A stretch of DNA of 64,000 bases from Microbacterium nymphoidis (GTDB lineage Bacteria; Actinomycetota; Actinomycetes; Actinomycetales; Microbacteriaceae): the NCBI RefSeq assembly GCF_021044885.1, contig NZ_JAJNOD010000002.1, forward strand, positions 62,001 to 126,000, given 5' to 3'. Shown here piece after piece: positions 1 to 7,361 of the stretch (position 1 is its first letter; the number at the start of each line of letters is the position of its first letter). A program made the translations under genes and the position numbers. Below the pieces are notes generated by a model. The model was not told where the DNA came from, searched no databases, and was given only the letters and a program-made list of their open reading frames with translations.

Positions 1-1
1 G

Positions 2-82
2 ACCAAGCCGGTCGACGACGCGTACTACGACCTGATCCGCGACATCTGCAAGAAGACCAACGCGACCCAGTGCCAGGCCTGA
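2..82 (+). CDS. C-terminal end of a probable phosphonate-binding protein (partial)
   Basis: Only the last 26 codons are inside the window; the reading frame ends in TGA at 80-82. The visible tail contains DAYYDLIRDICKKTN and ends in CQA. It lies 41 bp upstream of a phosphonate-type ABC ATPase and a fused permease, so the most likely product is the periplasmic-type substrate-binding lipoprotein (PhnD family) of the same importer. The assignment rests on position; the fragment is too short to prove the family. Confidence 0.6.
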   Translation, partial: TKPVDDAYYDLIRDICKKTNATQCQA

Positions 83-123
83 TCCGAGACCATCGGATCC
101 GCACGAATCACGAGAGATAGAGC

Positions 124-957
124 ATGAGCGACGCGGCGACCTCCCCCATCATCGAGGCCACGAACCTGACTCGCGTCTACGGTGCCACCACGGCGCTGGA
201 CGACGTGAGCCTCACGATCGATCGCGGCGAGATCGTCGTGCTGCTCGGTCTCTCGGGATCTGGCAAGTCCACCCTCCTCCGGCACCTGAACGGCCTCGAG
301 ACCCCCACGTCCGGGTCCGTCCAGGTGCTGGGGGAGGAGGTGCCCTCCCTCTCCGGACGCAAGCTCCGATCCCTGCGCTCGCGGGTCGGCTTCATCTTCC
401 AGCAGTTCGAGCTGGTGCCCTCCCTCAGCGTGCTGGAGAACGTGCTCACCGGCTCGCTCAGCACGGTGCGTGGGCCACGCCTCGGCCTGTTCTCCTATTC
501 CCGTGCCGCCAAGCTGGCGGCACTCGGCCACCTCGATCGCGTCGGCCTGCTCGATCGGGCCTATCAGCGGGCCGACACCCTCTCCGGAGGTCAGCAGCAG
601 CGCGTCGCCATCGCTCGCGCGCTCATGCAGAACCCCGAGGTGCTGCTGGCCGACGAGCCGGTCGCTTCCCTCGACCCGGAATCCAGCGAGCAGGTGATGG
701 GCCTCATCCGCCAGATCGCCGCCGACGACGGTCTCACCGTGCTCTGCACCCTCCACCAGGTCGACCTCGCCATCTCCTGGGCCGATCGCATCGTGGGTCT
801 TCGGCACGGCCAGTTGGTGCTGGACCTCCCGAACGATGGACTCACCAAGGCGCAGGTCATGGAGATCTACGGCCGCGTCGCCACCACCACCGCCGAGCTG
901 GCCGCGGTGCAGACGGAGCTGCTCGGCGGCGAGCTCACCTCGGAGTCCGTCGCGTGA
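124..957 (+). CDS. phnC: Phosphonate ABC transporter ATP-binding protein
   Basis: ATPase subunit (277 aa) expected to energise uptake of phosphonates across the cytoplasmic membrane. Walker A is GLSGSGKST at residues 42-50, the signature is LSGGQQQRVAIARAL near residues 157-171, and Walker B is VLLADEP followed by ASLDP. The Q-loop reads FIFQQFELVPSLSVLENV, typical of PhnC. The start is ATG after a weak purine stretch (GAGAGATAGAGC). The stop overlaps the next start as GTGA, so the permease is translationally coupled. The family is also close to D-methionine and polar amino-acid importers; the downstream P-C bond enzymes make phosphonate the best substrate call. Confidence 0.9.
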   Translation: MSDAATSPIIEATNLTRVYGATTALDDVSLTIDRGEIVVLLGLSGSGKSTLLRHLNGLETPTSGSVQVLGEEVPSLSGRKLRSLRSRVGFIFQQFELVPSLSVLENVLTGSLSTVRGPRLGLFSYSRAAKLAALGHLDRVGLLDRAYQRADTLSGGQQQRVAIARALMQNPEVLLADEPVASLDPESSEQVMGLIRQIAADDGLTVLCTLHQVDLAISWADRIVGLRHGQLVLDLPNDGLTKAQVMEIYGRVATTTAELAAVQTELLGGELTSESVA

Positions 958-2690
958 GCACGGCCACCGCCCCGGCGTCGCTGCGCCCGGCCGCCACGGC
1001 CGGTGTTGCCGAACGCGCCCCGAAGCGGCCGATCAGTCCCGAGCGCATCTCGGCTGCCGTCACCCTCGTGGTGATCGCCGGTCTCGCCGTCGCCTCGCTG
1101 GCCGAGGTGAACATCTCCCTCCCCGGAATGCTGGCGAGCTGGTCCAACGCGGAGCACTTCTTCAGCCGCGTCGGCTCGCTCTCCTTCCCCGAGTTCGGCG
1201 ACCTGCTCGGACAGATCGCACTCACCCTCGGACTGGTGCTCTCGGGCACGCTCCTGGCAGCGGTTATCTCGGTCCCGGTCGCCTACCTCGCTGCATCCAA
1301 CACCACGCCCTCCGGCGCCTGGCGCGCCGCCGCCCGCTTCATCGGCGTGTTCACGCGGGCGCTGCCCGATGTGGTGCTGGCGATGGTGTTCGTGCTGATG
1401 TTCTCCCTCGGGGCCCTGCCCGGCATCCTCGCCATCGGCATCCACTCCGTGGGCATGATCTCCAAGATGTTCGCGGACGCCATCGAGCAGATCGACGAAG
1501 GGCCGCGCACGGCGATCCGCGCCGCCGGCGGATCGAAGCTGCAGCAGTTCTCCGCGGGTATCCTGCCGCAGGTGCTGCCCAGCTGGATCGCCACCGTGCT
1601 GCACCGCAACGACATCAATCTGCGCGGGTCCGTGGTCCTCGGTTACGTGGGGGTCGCGGGCCTCGGCCTCGAGATGTCGTACGCCTTCAAGGCGCTGAAC
1701 TACGGGCTGGGCCTGGGGATCGCGCTGGTCATCTTCATCCTGTGCGTGGTGATGGAGATCGTCTCCTCGTCGGTGCGTGCTGCCATGCTCGGGCGCGATG
1801 CGGCCCAGCGCACCTGGGCGGACCGCCTCGTCGCACGCGTGCGTCGCAGCCCATCCGCATCGGCTCCCGTCGCCCGCACGCCCGCCTGGGCCGCCAGCCC
1901 CGTCACGGCGCTGCGACGCCCCTGGACCGCCGCGCGCGTGCGCAACGTGGCCGCGGGCTGGATCGCCGTCGTGCTCGTCATCGCGGGTGTCTGGGTGTGC
2001 CAGATCAACTGGGGCGACTTCCGCTCCGTGTGGGCGCGGATCCCGGAGGTGGCTGCGCAGTTCTGGCCGCCGAACTTCGGCGCGTACGGCGTGGACAAGA
2101 TGCTCGAGGCGATGCGCCAGACCGTCGCGATCGCGCTCGCGGCGACGCTGCTCACCCTCATCCCGTCGGTGATCCTCGGCTCCCTCGCTGCCCGCAACGT
2201 GGCCCCGAACCCCGGCACCCGAGGAGTGGCGCGCTTCCTGCTGGTCGGCATCCGCGGCATCCCGGAGCTGATCCTCGCCATTGTGCTCATCGTCATCACC
2301 GGACTCGGCATGCAGGCCGGCACGATCGCGCTCGCGGTGGGCGGCATCGGACTGCTCGGCAAGCTGCTCGCGGACTCGTTCGAGGAGGTGCGACGAGGTC
2401 CCGAGCTGGCACTCGTGGCCACCGGTGCCACACGCCTGCAGGTGTACGCCGGTGCGACCGTGCCGCAGGGCACGCGCGCCATCATCGGGCACGTGTTCTA
2501 CATGCTCGACACCAACGTCCGCGCCGCCACCATTCTGGGTGTGGTGGGCGGCGGGGGAGTGGGCTACTACCTGCTCAACGCCAGCCAGGGCGCCAACTAC
2601 GGGATGGTCACCGCGATCGTCCTGATGATCCTCGTCACCGTGCTGGTGATCGAAGGACTGTCGATGTGGATGCGGAAGGTCTTCCGATGA
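954..2690 (+). CDS. phnE: Fused phosphonate ABC transporter permease (two PhnE-like halves)
   Basis: Membrane channel of the phosphonate importer, 578 aa, about twice the length of a single PhnE subunit. Two homologous halves are visible, each with several hydrophobic segments and an EAA-type loop for docking the ATPase: the first near residues 178-210 (EQIDEGPRTAIRAAGGSKL), the second near 475-505 (FEEVRRGPELALVATGATRL). A charged, Pro/Ala-rich linker of about 50 residues (Arg-Arg-Ser-Pro region near 300-330) joins them. It starts with GTG inside the phnC stop and ends in an ATGA overlap with the oxidase gene. The single chain can supply the dimer usually built from two permease subunits. 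Confidence 0.9.
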   Translation: MSTATAPASLRPAATAGVAERAPKRPISPERISAAVTLVVIAGLAVASLAEVNISLPGMLASWSNAEHFFSRVGSLSFPEFGDLLGQIALTLGLVLSGTLLAAVISVPVAYLAASNTTPSGAWRAAARFIGVFTRALPDVVLAMVFVLMFSLGALPGILAIGIHSVGMISKMFADAIEQIDEGPRTAIRAAGGSKLQQFSAGILPQVLPSWIATVLHRNDINLRGSVVLGYVGVAGLGLEMSYAFKALNYGLGLGIALVIFILCVVMEIVSSSVRAAMLGRDAAQRTWADRLVARVRRSPSASAPVARTPAWAASPVTALRRPWTAARVRNVAAGWIAVVLVIAGVWVCQINWGDFRSVWARIPEVAAQFWPPNFGAYGVDKMLEAMRQTVAIALAATLLTLIPSVILGSLAARNVAPNPGTRGVARFLLVGIRGIPELILAIVLIVITGLGMQAGTIALAVGGIGLLGKLLADSFEEVRRGPELALVATGATRLQVYAGATVPQGTRAIIGHVFYMLDTNVRAATILGVVGGGGVGYYLLNASQGANYGMVTAIVLMILVTVLVIEGLSMWMRKVFR

Positions 2691-3802
2691 ACAGCTCTTA
2701 TGACGTCGCCATCGTCGGTGCGGGAATCGTGGGCCTGGGCGCCGCGTACGCCGCGGTCCGTCGGGGTCAGCGGGTGATCGTGATCGATCGGTCGGCCGAG
2801 CCCAACGGCGCCACCATCCGCAACTTCGGACACCTCTGCATCGGGGCGCAGACCGGTCAGGCCCGGCGCTACGGTGACAAGGCCCGCGGAATCTGGCTGA
2901 CGCTCGCTCGCGAGGCAGGGTTCTGGCTCCGCGAGTCGGGGACCCTCGTGGTCGCCCGCCACGAGGACGAGCTCGCGCTGCTGTCGGCCGCTGCCGAGTC
3001 GGGCGGGATCGACGTGCTGTCAGCCGCAGAGACAGAGGAGCGGATCCCGCTCGCCCCCGGAGTGGCCATCGGTGGCGCGCACATCCGCACCGATCTGCAG
3101 ACCGACCCGCGCACGGCCGCCGCGGCGATCCGTCGTTACCTGGCGGAGCGGGGGGTGGAGTTCCTGCTTCGTACGTCGGTCGGATCGGTGTCGGAAGGCG
3201 AAGTCGTCACCTCCCGGGGGACGATCACAGCCGGGCTCGTCGTCGTCGCGGTGAACCACGACATCGACCAGCTGCTTCCCGATCTCGCCGAGGCGGCCGG
3301 CGTGCAGCGCTGCGGGCTGGACATGCTGCGCGTGCGAACCGATCTGCGATCCCCCCTCGATGCGCCGCTGCTGACCGGCTGGTCGCTCACCCGCTATGGA
3401 CGCTTTGCCGAACTGCCCGAAGTGGTGGCCGTGCGGGAGCGGCTCCACGCCGAACGTCCCGACCTCGCCGCCCTCGATCTCAATCAGATGTACACGCAGC
3501 TGCCCGACGGCACGCTGATCGTCGGTGACACCCACGTCCGCGGAGGCAGTATCGAGCCGTTCCAGCCGGAGGGTGCCGGCGACCTCCTGCTCACGGAAGC
3601 CGAGACGCTGTTCGGATCGCCGATGCAGGTGATCGAGCGCTGGCAGGGCGTGTACGCCAGCGCGCCGGAGGACTTCCTCGTCGACATCACCACTCCCGGC
3701 ATCGCGGTGCTCACCGCGACCACCGGGATCGGCATGACGACCGGTCTCGGTCTGGCCGAGACCACGCTCGCCCCTCTGCTTCCCGCCCTGGCCACGGCCT
3801 GA
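2687..3802 (+). CDS. DadA-like FAD-dependent amine oxidase of phosphonate catabolism (TIGR03364 type)
   Basis: Soluble FAD oxidoreductase of 371 aa. The dinucleotide-binding motif GAGIVG is at residues 11-16, followed by the Rossmann acidic end VIVIDRSAEP and the motif ATIRNFGHLCIGAQTG, characteristic of the phosphonate-linked DadA-like family. The C-terminal FAD segment includes TATTGIGMTTGLGLAE. The ATG lies in the phnE stop (ATGA); longer upstream extensions would overlap the permease in another frame and are rejected. Related enzymes deaminate aminoalkylphosphonates or their N-alkyl forms to phosphonoacetaldehyde. No PhnW transaminase is visible, so this oxidase may feed the phosphonatase-like enzyme that follows (inference). 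Confidence 0.82.
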   Translation: MNSSYDVAIVGAGIVGLGAAYAAVRRGQRVIVIDRSAEPNGATIRNFGHLCIGAQTGQARRYGDKARGIWLTLAREAGFWLRESGTLVVARHEDELALLSAAAESGGIDVLSAAETEERIPLAPGVAIGGAHIRTDLQTDPRTAAAAIRRYLAERGVEFLLRTSVGSVSEGEVVTSRGTITAGLVVVAVNHDIDQLLPDLAEAAGVQRCGLDMLRVRTDLRSPLDAPLLTGWSLTRYGRFAELPEVVAVRERLHAERPDLAALDLNQMYTQLPDGTLIVGDTHVRGGSIEPFQPEGAGDLLLTEAETLFGSPMQVIERWQGVYASAPEDFLVDITTPGIAVLTATTGIGMTTGLGLAETTLAPLLPALATA

Positions 3803-3827
3803 CGGCACCCCCTCCGAAGAAGGAAAC

Positions 3828-4514
3828 ATGACCAGCACCCCCATCGAACTGATCGTCCTCGACATGGCGGGCACCACGGTGCGCGACGACGGCGTGGTCG
3901 AGCGCGCATTCCAGCGCGCTGCCGAGGCCACCGGCGTCGCTGCCGCGCATGGCTGGGACGCCGCGCTGCAGTACGTCCGCGACACCATGGGCCAGTCGAA
4001 GATCGACGTCTTCACGCACCTCGCCGGCGGCGATCGCACCCGCGCGGAGGAGGCGACGGCGGCGTTCGAGGCCGCGTACGCCGAGCTCATCGCGACCGAC
4101 GGTGCGGAGGCGATTCCGGGTGCCGAAGACCTGTTTCGTGCACAGCGTGCCGCGGGGCGCATGGTGATCTTGACCACGGGGTTCGCACCCGTCACGCGGG
4201 ACGCCATCATCGATGCGCTCGGGTGGCGGGAGCTGATCGACGGCGCGCTGTCGCCTGTCGACGCGGGTCGCGGGCGCCCGTACCCCGATCTGGTGCTGGC
4301 CGCCGCCTTGCGCGCGCGGGTGTCGTCGATGTCCGCCGTCGCCGTGATCGGCGACACCGCCAGCGACGTCGGCTCAGGCACTTCGGCGCGGGCGGGACTC
4401 GTGATCGGTGTCACCAGCGGTGCTCACGATGAAGAGGTGCTGGCCGCCGCCGGTGCCGACGTCGTGCTCGGCTCCGTCGCCGAGATTCGTGACGTCCCCG
4501 CACTGGCGGTCTGA
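3828..4514 (+). CDS. Phosphonatase-like HAD hydrolase (phosphonoacetaldehyde hydrolase family)
   Basis: HAD-superfamily protein of 228 aa (TIGR03351-like), predicted to cleave a C-P bond. The nucleophile motif is LDMAGTTV with Asp12 and Ala14; Ala in the second position is typical of PhnX rather than of ordinary HAD phosphatases. MGQSKID at 54-60 aligns with the PhnX segment carrying the Schiff-base lysine, so Lys58 fits the imine-forming residue. RGRPYPDL and the acidic motif VIGDTASDVGSG complete the fold. RBS GAAGGAAAC precedes the ATG. With the oxidase upstream and the dehydrogenase downstream it completes a plausible route from aminoethylphosphonate-type compounds to phosphate and an aldehyde. 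Confidence 0.85.
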   Translation: MTSTPIELIVLDMAGTTVRDDGVVERAFQRAAEATGVAAAHGWDAALQYVRDTMGQSKIDVFTHLAGGDRTRAEEATAAFEAAYAELIATDGAEAIPGAEDLFRAQRAAGRMVILTTGFAPVTRDAIIDALGWRELIDGALSPVDAGRGRPYPDLVLAAALRARVSSMSAVAVIGDTASDVGSGTSARAGLVIGVTSGAHDEEVLAAAGADVVLGSVAEIRDVPALAV

Positions 4515-4563
4515 GCCGGTGGCGACTGTGCCGCCGACGGCCGTTCTCCCCCCGGCGTCACCG

Positions 4564-5667
4564 ATGACCGACGTACGTCTGTCGCCCGCGGCGCTGGCAC
4601 AGGTGTGGATCGGCGAAGGACGACCACACGAGACCATCGCCGTGCCGGGCGTGGTGCTGGCAGCGGGGGATGCCCTCGTGCAGGTGGAGCTGGCGACCGT
4701 CTGCGGCTCCGACGTCCACACCGTCTCCGGTCATCGGGCGGCTCCCGTGCCGCTCGTGCTCGGTCACGAGTACGTGGGGCGCATCACCGCGCTCGGGGCT
4801 GACGGGGCCCGCGCTGCCGATGGCAGCCGCCTCAACATCGGTGACCGCGTCACGTGGTCGATTTTCACGGCCTGCCGCTCGTGCGACCGGTGCCGCCGTG
4901 GCGTTCCGCAGAAGTGTCGTGCGCTGCGCAAGTACGGGCATGAACGCGTCGAAGCGCACTGGGAGCTGACCGGCGGCTTCGCCACGCACGTGCATCTGCG
5001 CGCGGGAACGGCGATCGTCCGCGTGGCCGAAGAGCTCCCCGGATCGGTGCTCGCCCCGGCCGCGTGCGGCACCGCGACCGCGTGGGCCGCGGTCACCGCG
5101 CTGGACGAGGTGATCGACCTGGACGGCGCCGTGCTGCTGATCAGCGGAGCGGGACTCATCGGGTTGACGGCCACCGCGATCGCCACCGAGCGCGGGGCGC
5201 GCGTGATCGTCAGCGACCCGGACCCGCGTCGCCGCGAGCAGGCGCTTCGCTTCGGCGCCGCGGGCGTGCACACGCCGGGGGAGGATCTGGCGGAGATCGT
5301 CGCCGGGCTCTGCGAGAGCGAGATCCACGCGGTGCTGGAGGCCTCCGGCGCACGCTCCGCCGTGCTCGCCGCGTTCGACGCCGTGGCGGTGGGCGGTGCG
5401 ATCGCGCTCGTCGGCAGTGTCTTTCCGACCGAGTCGGTGCCGCTGGATCCGGAGCGCATCGTGCGCACCTGTCTGACAGTGCGCGGCATCCACAACTACG
5501 CACCGCGGGATCTCGTCGACGCGATCGCCTTCCTTCGCGGCTCGGCCGGACGCTATCCCTTCGAGTCGCTGGTCGGCGCGGTACTGCCGTTGTCCCAGCT
5601 CGACGACGCGATCACACTCGCCCGCAGTGGCGAGCACGTCCGCGTCGGCATCGATCCGCGCCGCTGA
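4564..5667 (+). CDS. Zinc-dependent alcohol dehydrogenase, phosphonate-associated (HpnZ-like)
   Basis: Medium-chain dehydrogenase of about 367 aa. Catalytic zinc ligands are suggested by Cys47 (TVCGSDVHT) and GHEYVG; the structural zinc loop is CRSCDRCRRGVPQKC; the NAD(P)-binding motif is ISGAGLIGLTATAIA. It resembles the dehydrogenase family repeatedly found beside phosphonate genes (TIGR03366). It may handle the aldehyde or alcohol released by the phosphonatase-like enzyme (inference). The start is uncertain: ATG 4564 puts the first conserved strand (AQVWIGEGRP) about 12 residues in, while a GTG at 4519, four bases after the previous stop, would add 15 residues. Neither has a strong RBS. 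Confidence 0.82.
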   Translation: MTDVRLSPAALAQVWIGEGRPHETIAVPGVVLAAGDALVQVELATVCGSDVHTVSGHRAAPVPLVLGHEYVGRITALGADGARAADGSRLNIGDRVTWSIFTACRSCDRCRRGVPQKCRALRKYGHERVEAHWELTGGFATHVHLRAGTAIVRVAEELPGSVLAPAACGTATAWAAVTALDEVIDLDGAVLLISGAGLIGLTATAIATERGARVIVSDPDPRRREQALRFGAAGVHTPGEDLAEIVAGLCESEIHAVLEASGARSAVLAAFDAVAVGGAIALVGSVFPTESVPLDPERIVRTCLTVRGIHNYAPRDLVDAIAFLRGSAGRYPFESLVGAVLPLSQLDDAITLARSGEHVRVGIDPRR

Positions 5668-5673
5668 GGCGGC

Positions 5674-6519
5674 TCAGACCTCGTCGCGCCAGGAGTGCTG
5701 CGGCTCGTACCCCAGCATCCGGCGCGCCTTGTCGATGGACAGCAGCGTGGTGTGTTCTTCGATGTCGCCGCGAACCGGGACATCAGGGAAGACGGCGGCG
5801 AGCAGCGCACTGTTCGGCGTCGTCATCACGGTGTCCGCCGCTGCGATGATGTAGGCGTTCAACCCGGGGATCGCGGCCTCCAGGGCGCGTTCCACGGCCT
5901 GCGCACCGTCACGGGCGTCGATGTATCCCCAGAGGTTCCACTTTCTCAGCAGCGGATCGGCGTCGAACGAGGGGAAGCGTGCATAGTCCTCGGGCACCAT
6001 CACGTTGGAGAAGCGCAGCGCCGAGATCGACACGTCGGGGTGCCACCGGGTGAGCTGGACCGAGAGCTGCTCTTCCAGGTGCTTGGAGAGCGAGTAGGTG
6101 GATTCGGGGCGTGCGGGGTACTCCTCGTCCACCGGGACGTAAGGCGGCGGAACATCGAACGGGAGGCCCAGCACGGTCTCACTCGATGCCGTGACGATGC
6201 GGGTGATACCGAGGCGCACGGCGGCCCACAGCACGTTGAACGTCGCCGTGATGTTGTTGTGGAACGTCGCGACGTCGGCGCGGATGCCGGGCGCCGGGAT
6301 CGCGCCCAGATGCACGACGGCATCGAAGCCGTCGTGGGTGTCCCCGACCGCGGTGAGCGCGTCGATCACCTGGCCGTAGTCGGTGAGGTCGACCTGGACG
6401 AAGTCCGGGGCTCGCGTTCCCACCGCGTCCAGCCCGATCACGGTGTGTCCGCTCGCCCGGAGTTCGCGGCCGACGACGGTTCCCAGCTTGCCGGAGGCTC
6501 CGGTGAGTGCAATGCGCAT
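5674..6519 (-). CDS. NAD(P)-dependent epimerase/dehydratase (extended SDR)
   Basis: Extended short-chain dehydrogenase of 281 aa. The N-terminal cofactor motif is TGASGKLG, and the catalytic pair is in STYSLSKHLEEQL (Tyr-x3-Lys). The family includes UDP-glucose 4-epimerases and uronate dehydrogenases; the sequence does not settle the substrate. It lies only two bases downstream of the IclR-type regulator and in the same direction, so the two are probably co-transcribed. It converges on the phosphonate operon with a 6-bp gap and no room for a separate terminator. Confidence 0.8.
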   Translation of the reverse strand: MRIALTGASGKLGTVVGRELRASGHTVIGLDAVGTRAPDFVQVDLTDYGQVIDALTAVGDTHDGFDAVVHLGAIPAPGIRADVATFHNNITATFNVLWAAVRLGITRIVTASSETVLGLPFDVPPPYVPVDEEYPARPESTYSLSKHLEEQLSVQLTRWHPDVSISALRFSNVMVPEDYARFPSFDADPLLRKWNLWGYIDARDGAQAVERALEAAIPGLNAYIIAAADTVMTTPNSALLAAVFPDVPVRGDIEEHTTLLSIDKARRMLGYEPQHSWRDEV

Positions 6520-6521
6520 AG

Positions 6522-7238
6522 CTACACCGTAGGCCCTCGATCGCCCAGGGCGTCACGGACGGCGGCCACACCCTGCTGCAGCCGCGCGGCGATGGCCGGC
6601 GCGTCCTCGCGGTCTCCGATGTGGACCACGGCGATCGCCGCGGGTCGTTGTCCGCGCACGCGCAGCGGCACGGCGATGGCGCGAACCGTCGGGATCACCT
6701 CGTCATGACTGGTGGCCCACCCGCGCTCGCGGAAGAGGTCCACCTCGGCGACGAGATCCGCTGTCGGCGGGAAGGGCCACTGCTGTACCGGAAGCTCCGT
6801 GAGGATCGCCTTGCCGGGAGCGCCGCGCCACACCGGGTGGCTCGCGCCGGGATGCTGCACCATCGTGGCCACGGTGTGATGGGGTTCGACGCTCGCGAGA
6901 GTGACGCACTGGTCACGGTCGAGCACGGCGAGGAAGCAGGTCATGCCGAGATCGTTCGCCGTCGCCGTGAGCTCGGGAAGGGCGGCGGCCTGCAGGTCCC
7001 GCGACACGGCCGCCGCCAGGGAGGCGAGCCGCGGCGCCAGCGAGACGAGACCCGCCGGATCACGGGAGACCAGGGCGTGCTCCTCCAATGTGCGAAGCAA
7101 TCGGTACACGATCGAGCGGTGCAGCTGCAGCTCCGTCGCGAGGTCGTCGATGGTCATCGCGGATGAGGCGTCGGCCAGCACCTCCAGGATGCGGACGCCA
7201 CGGCTGAGTGTCTGCGACGGGGGAGCGGATGCGGTCAT
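6522..7238 (-). CDS. IclR-family transcriptional regulator
   Basis: DNA-binding regulator of 238 aa with an N-terminal winged helix-turn-helix (residues about 10-65; MTIDDLATELQLHRSIVYRLL) and the IclR effector domain (segment HPVWRGAPGKAIL and the later region RERGWATSHDEV). IclR proteins commonly control adjacent aromatic or sugar catabolism genes and respond to a pathway ligand. The gene diverges from the FAD monooxygenase, and the 123-bp intergenic region holds a clear inverted repeat at 7291-7315 that fits an IclR operator. It likely regulates both directions. Confidence 0.9.
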   Translation of the reverse strand: MTASAPPSQTLSRGVRILEVLADASSAMTIDDLATELQLHRSIVYRLLRTLEEHALVSRDPAGLVSLAPRLASLAAAVSRDLQAAALPELTATANDLGMTCFLAVLDRDQCVTLASVEPHHTVATMVQHPGASHPVWRGAPGKAILTELPVQQWPFPPTADLVAEVDLFRERGWATSHDEVIPTVRAIAVPLRVRGQRPAAIAVVHIGDREDAPAIAARLQQGVAAVRDALGDRGPTV

Positions 7239-7290
7239 GTCTCTCGCCTCTTGCGGCCGGGATCACGCGGCCCTATTCTTGCCGCGTTCA

Positions 7291-7315
7291 ATATGAGAAT
7301 TCCAGATTCGCATAT
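7291..7315. promoter_or_regulatory. Candidate IclR operator (imperfect inverted repeat)
   Basis: Two 11-bp arms, ATATGAGAATT (7291-7301) and GATTCGCATAT (7305-7315), are separated by 3 bp; 9 of 11 positions pair. The site lies between the divergent IclR gene (start 7238) and the monooxygenase gene (start 7362). It is locally AT-rich in a GC-rich background, as expected for a regulator-binding site. Confidence 0.6.
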
Positions 7316-7361
7316 CGAACACAAGCCGAAGATCGACACTGTTGTCGAAGGGATCGTGACG

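Noticed and set aside
867..2492. 541-codon minus-strand open frame opposite phnE
   Set aside because: Antisense shadow with His/Asp/Glu/Arg-rich low-complexity product and no conserved motif.
836..2686. Continuous plus-strand open frame extending the FAD oxidase upstream by about 600 codons
   Set aside because: It runs through the fused permease in another frame and is Arg/Pro/His-rich noise; the ATGA overlap and conserved N terminus fix the oxidase start at 2687.
7251..7361. Upstream extension of the monooxygenase to 7251
   Set aside because: It would cover the operator-like inverted repeat and has no RBS; ATG 7362 begins the conserved N terminus.
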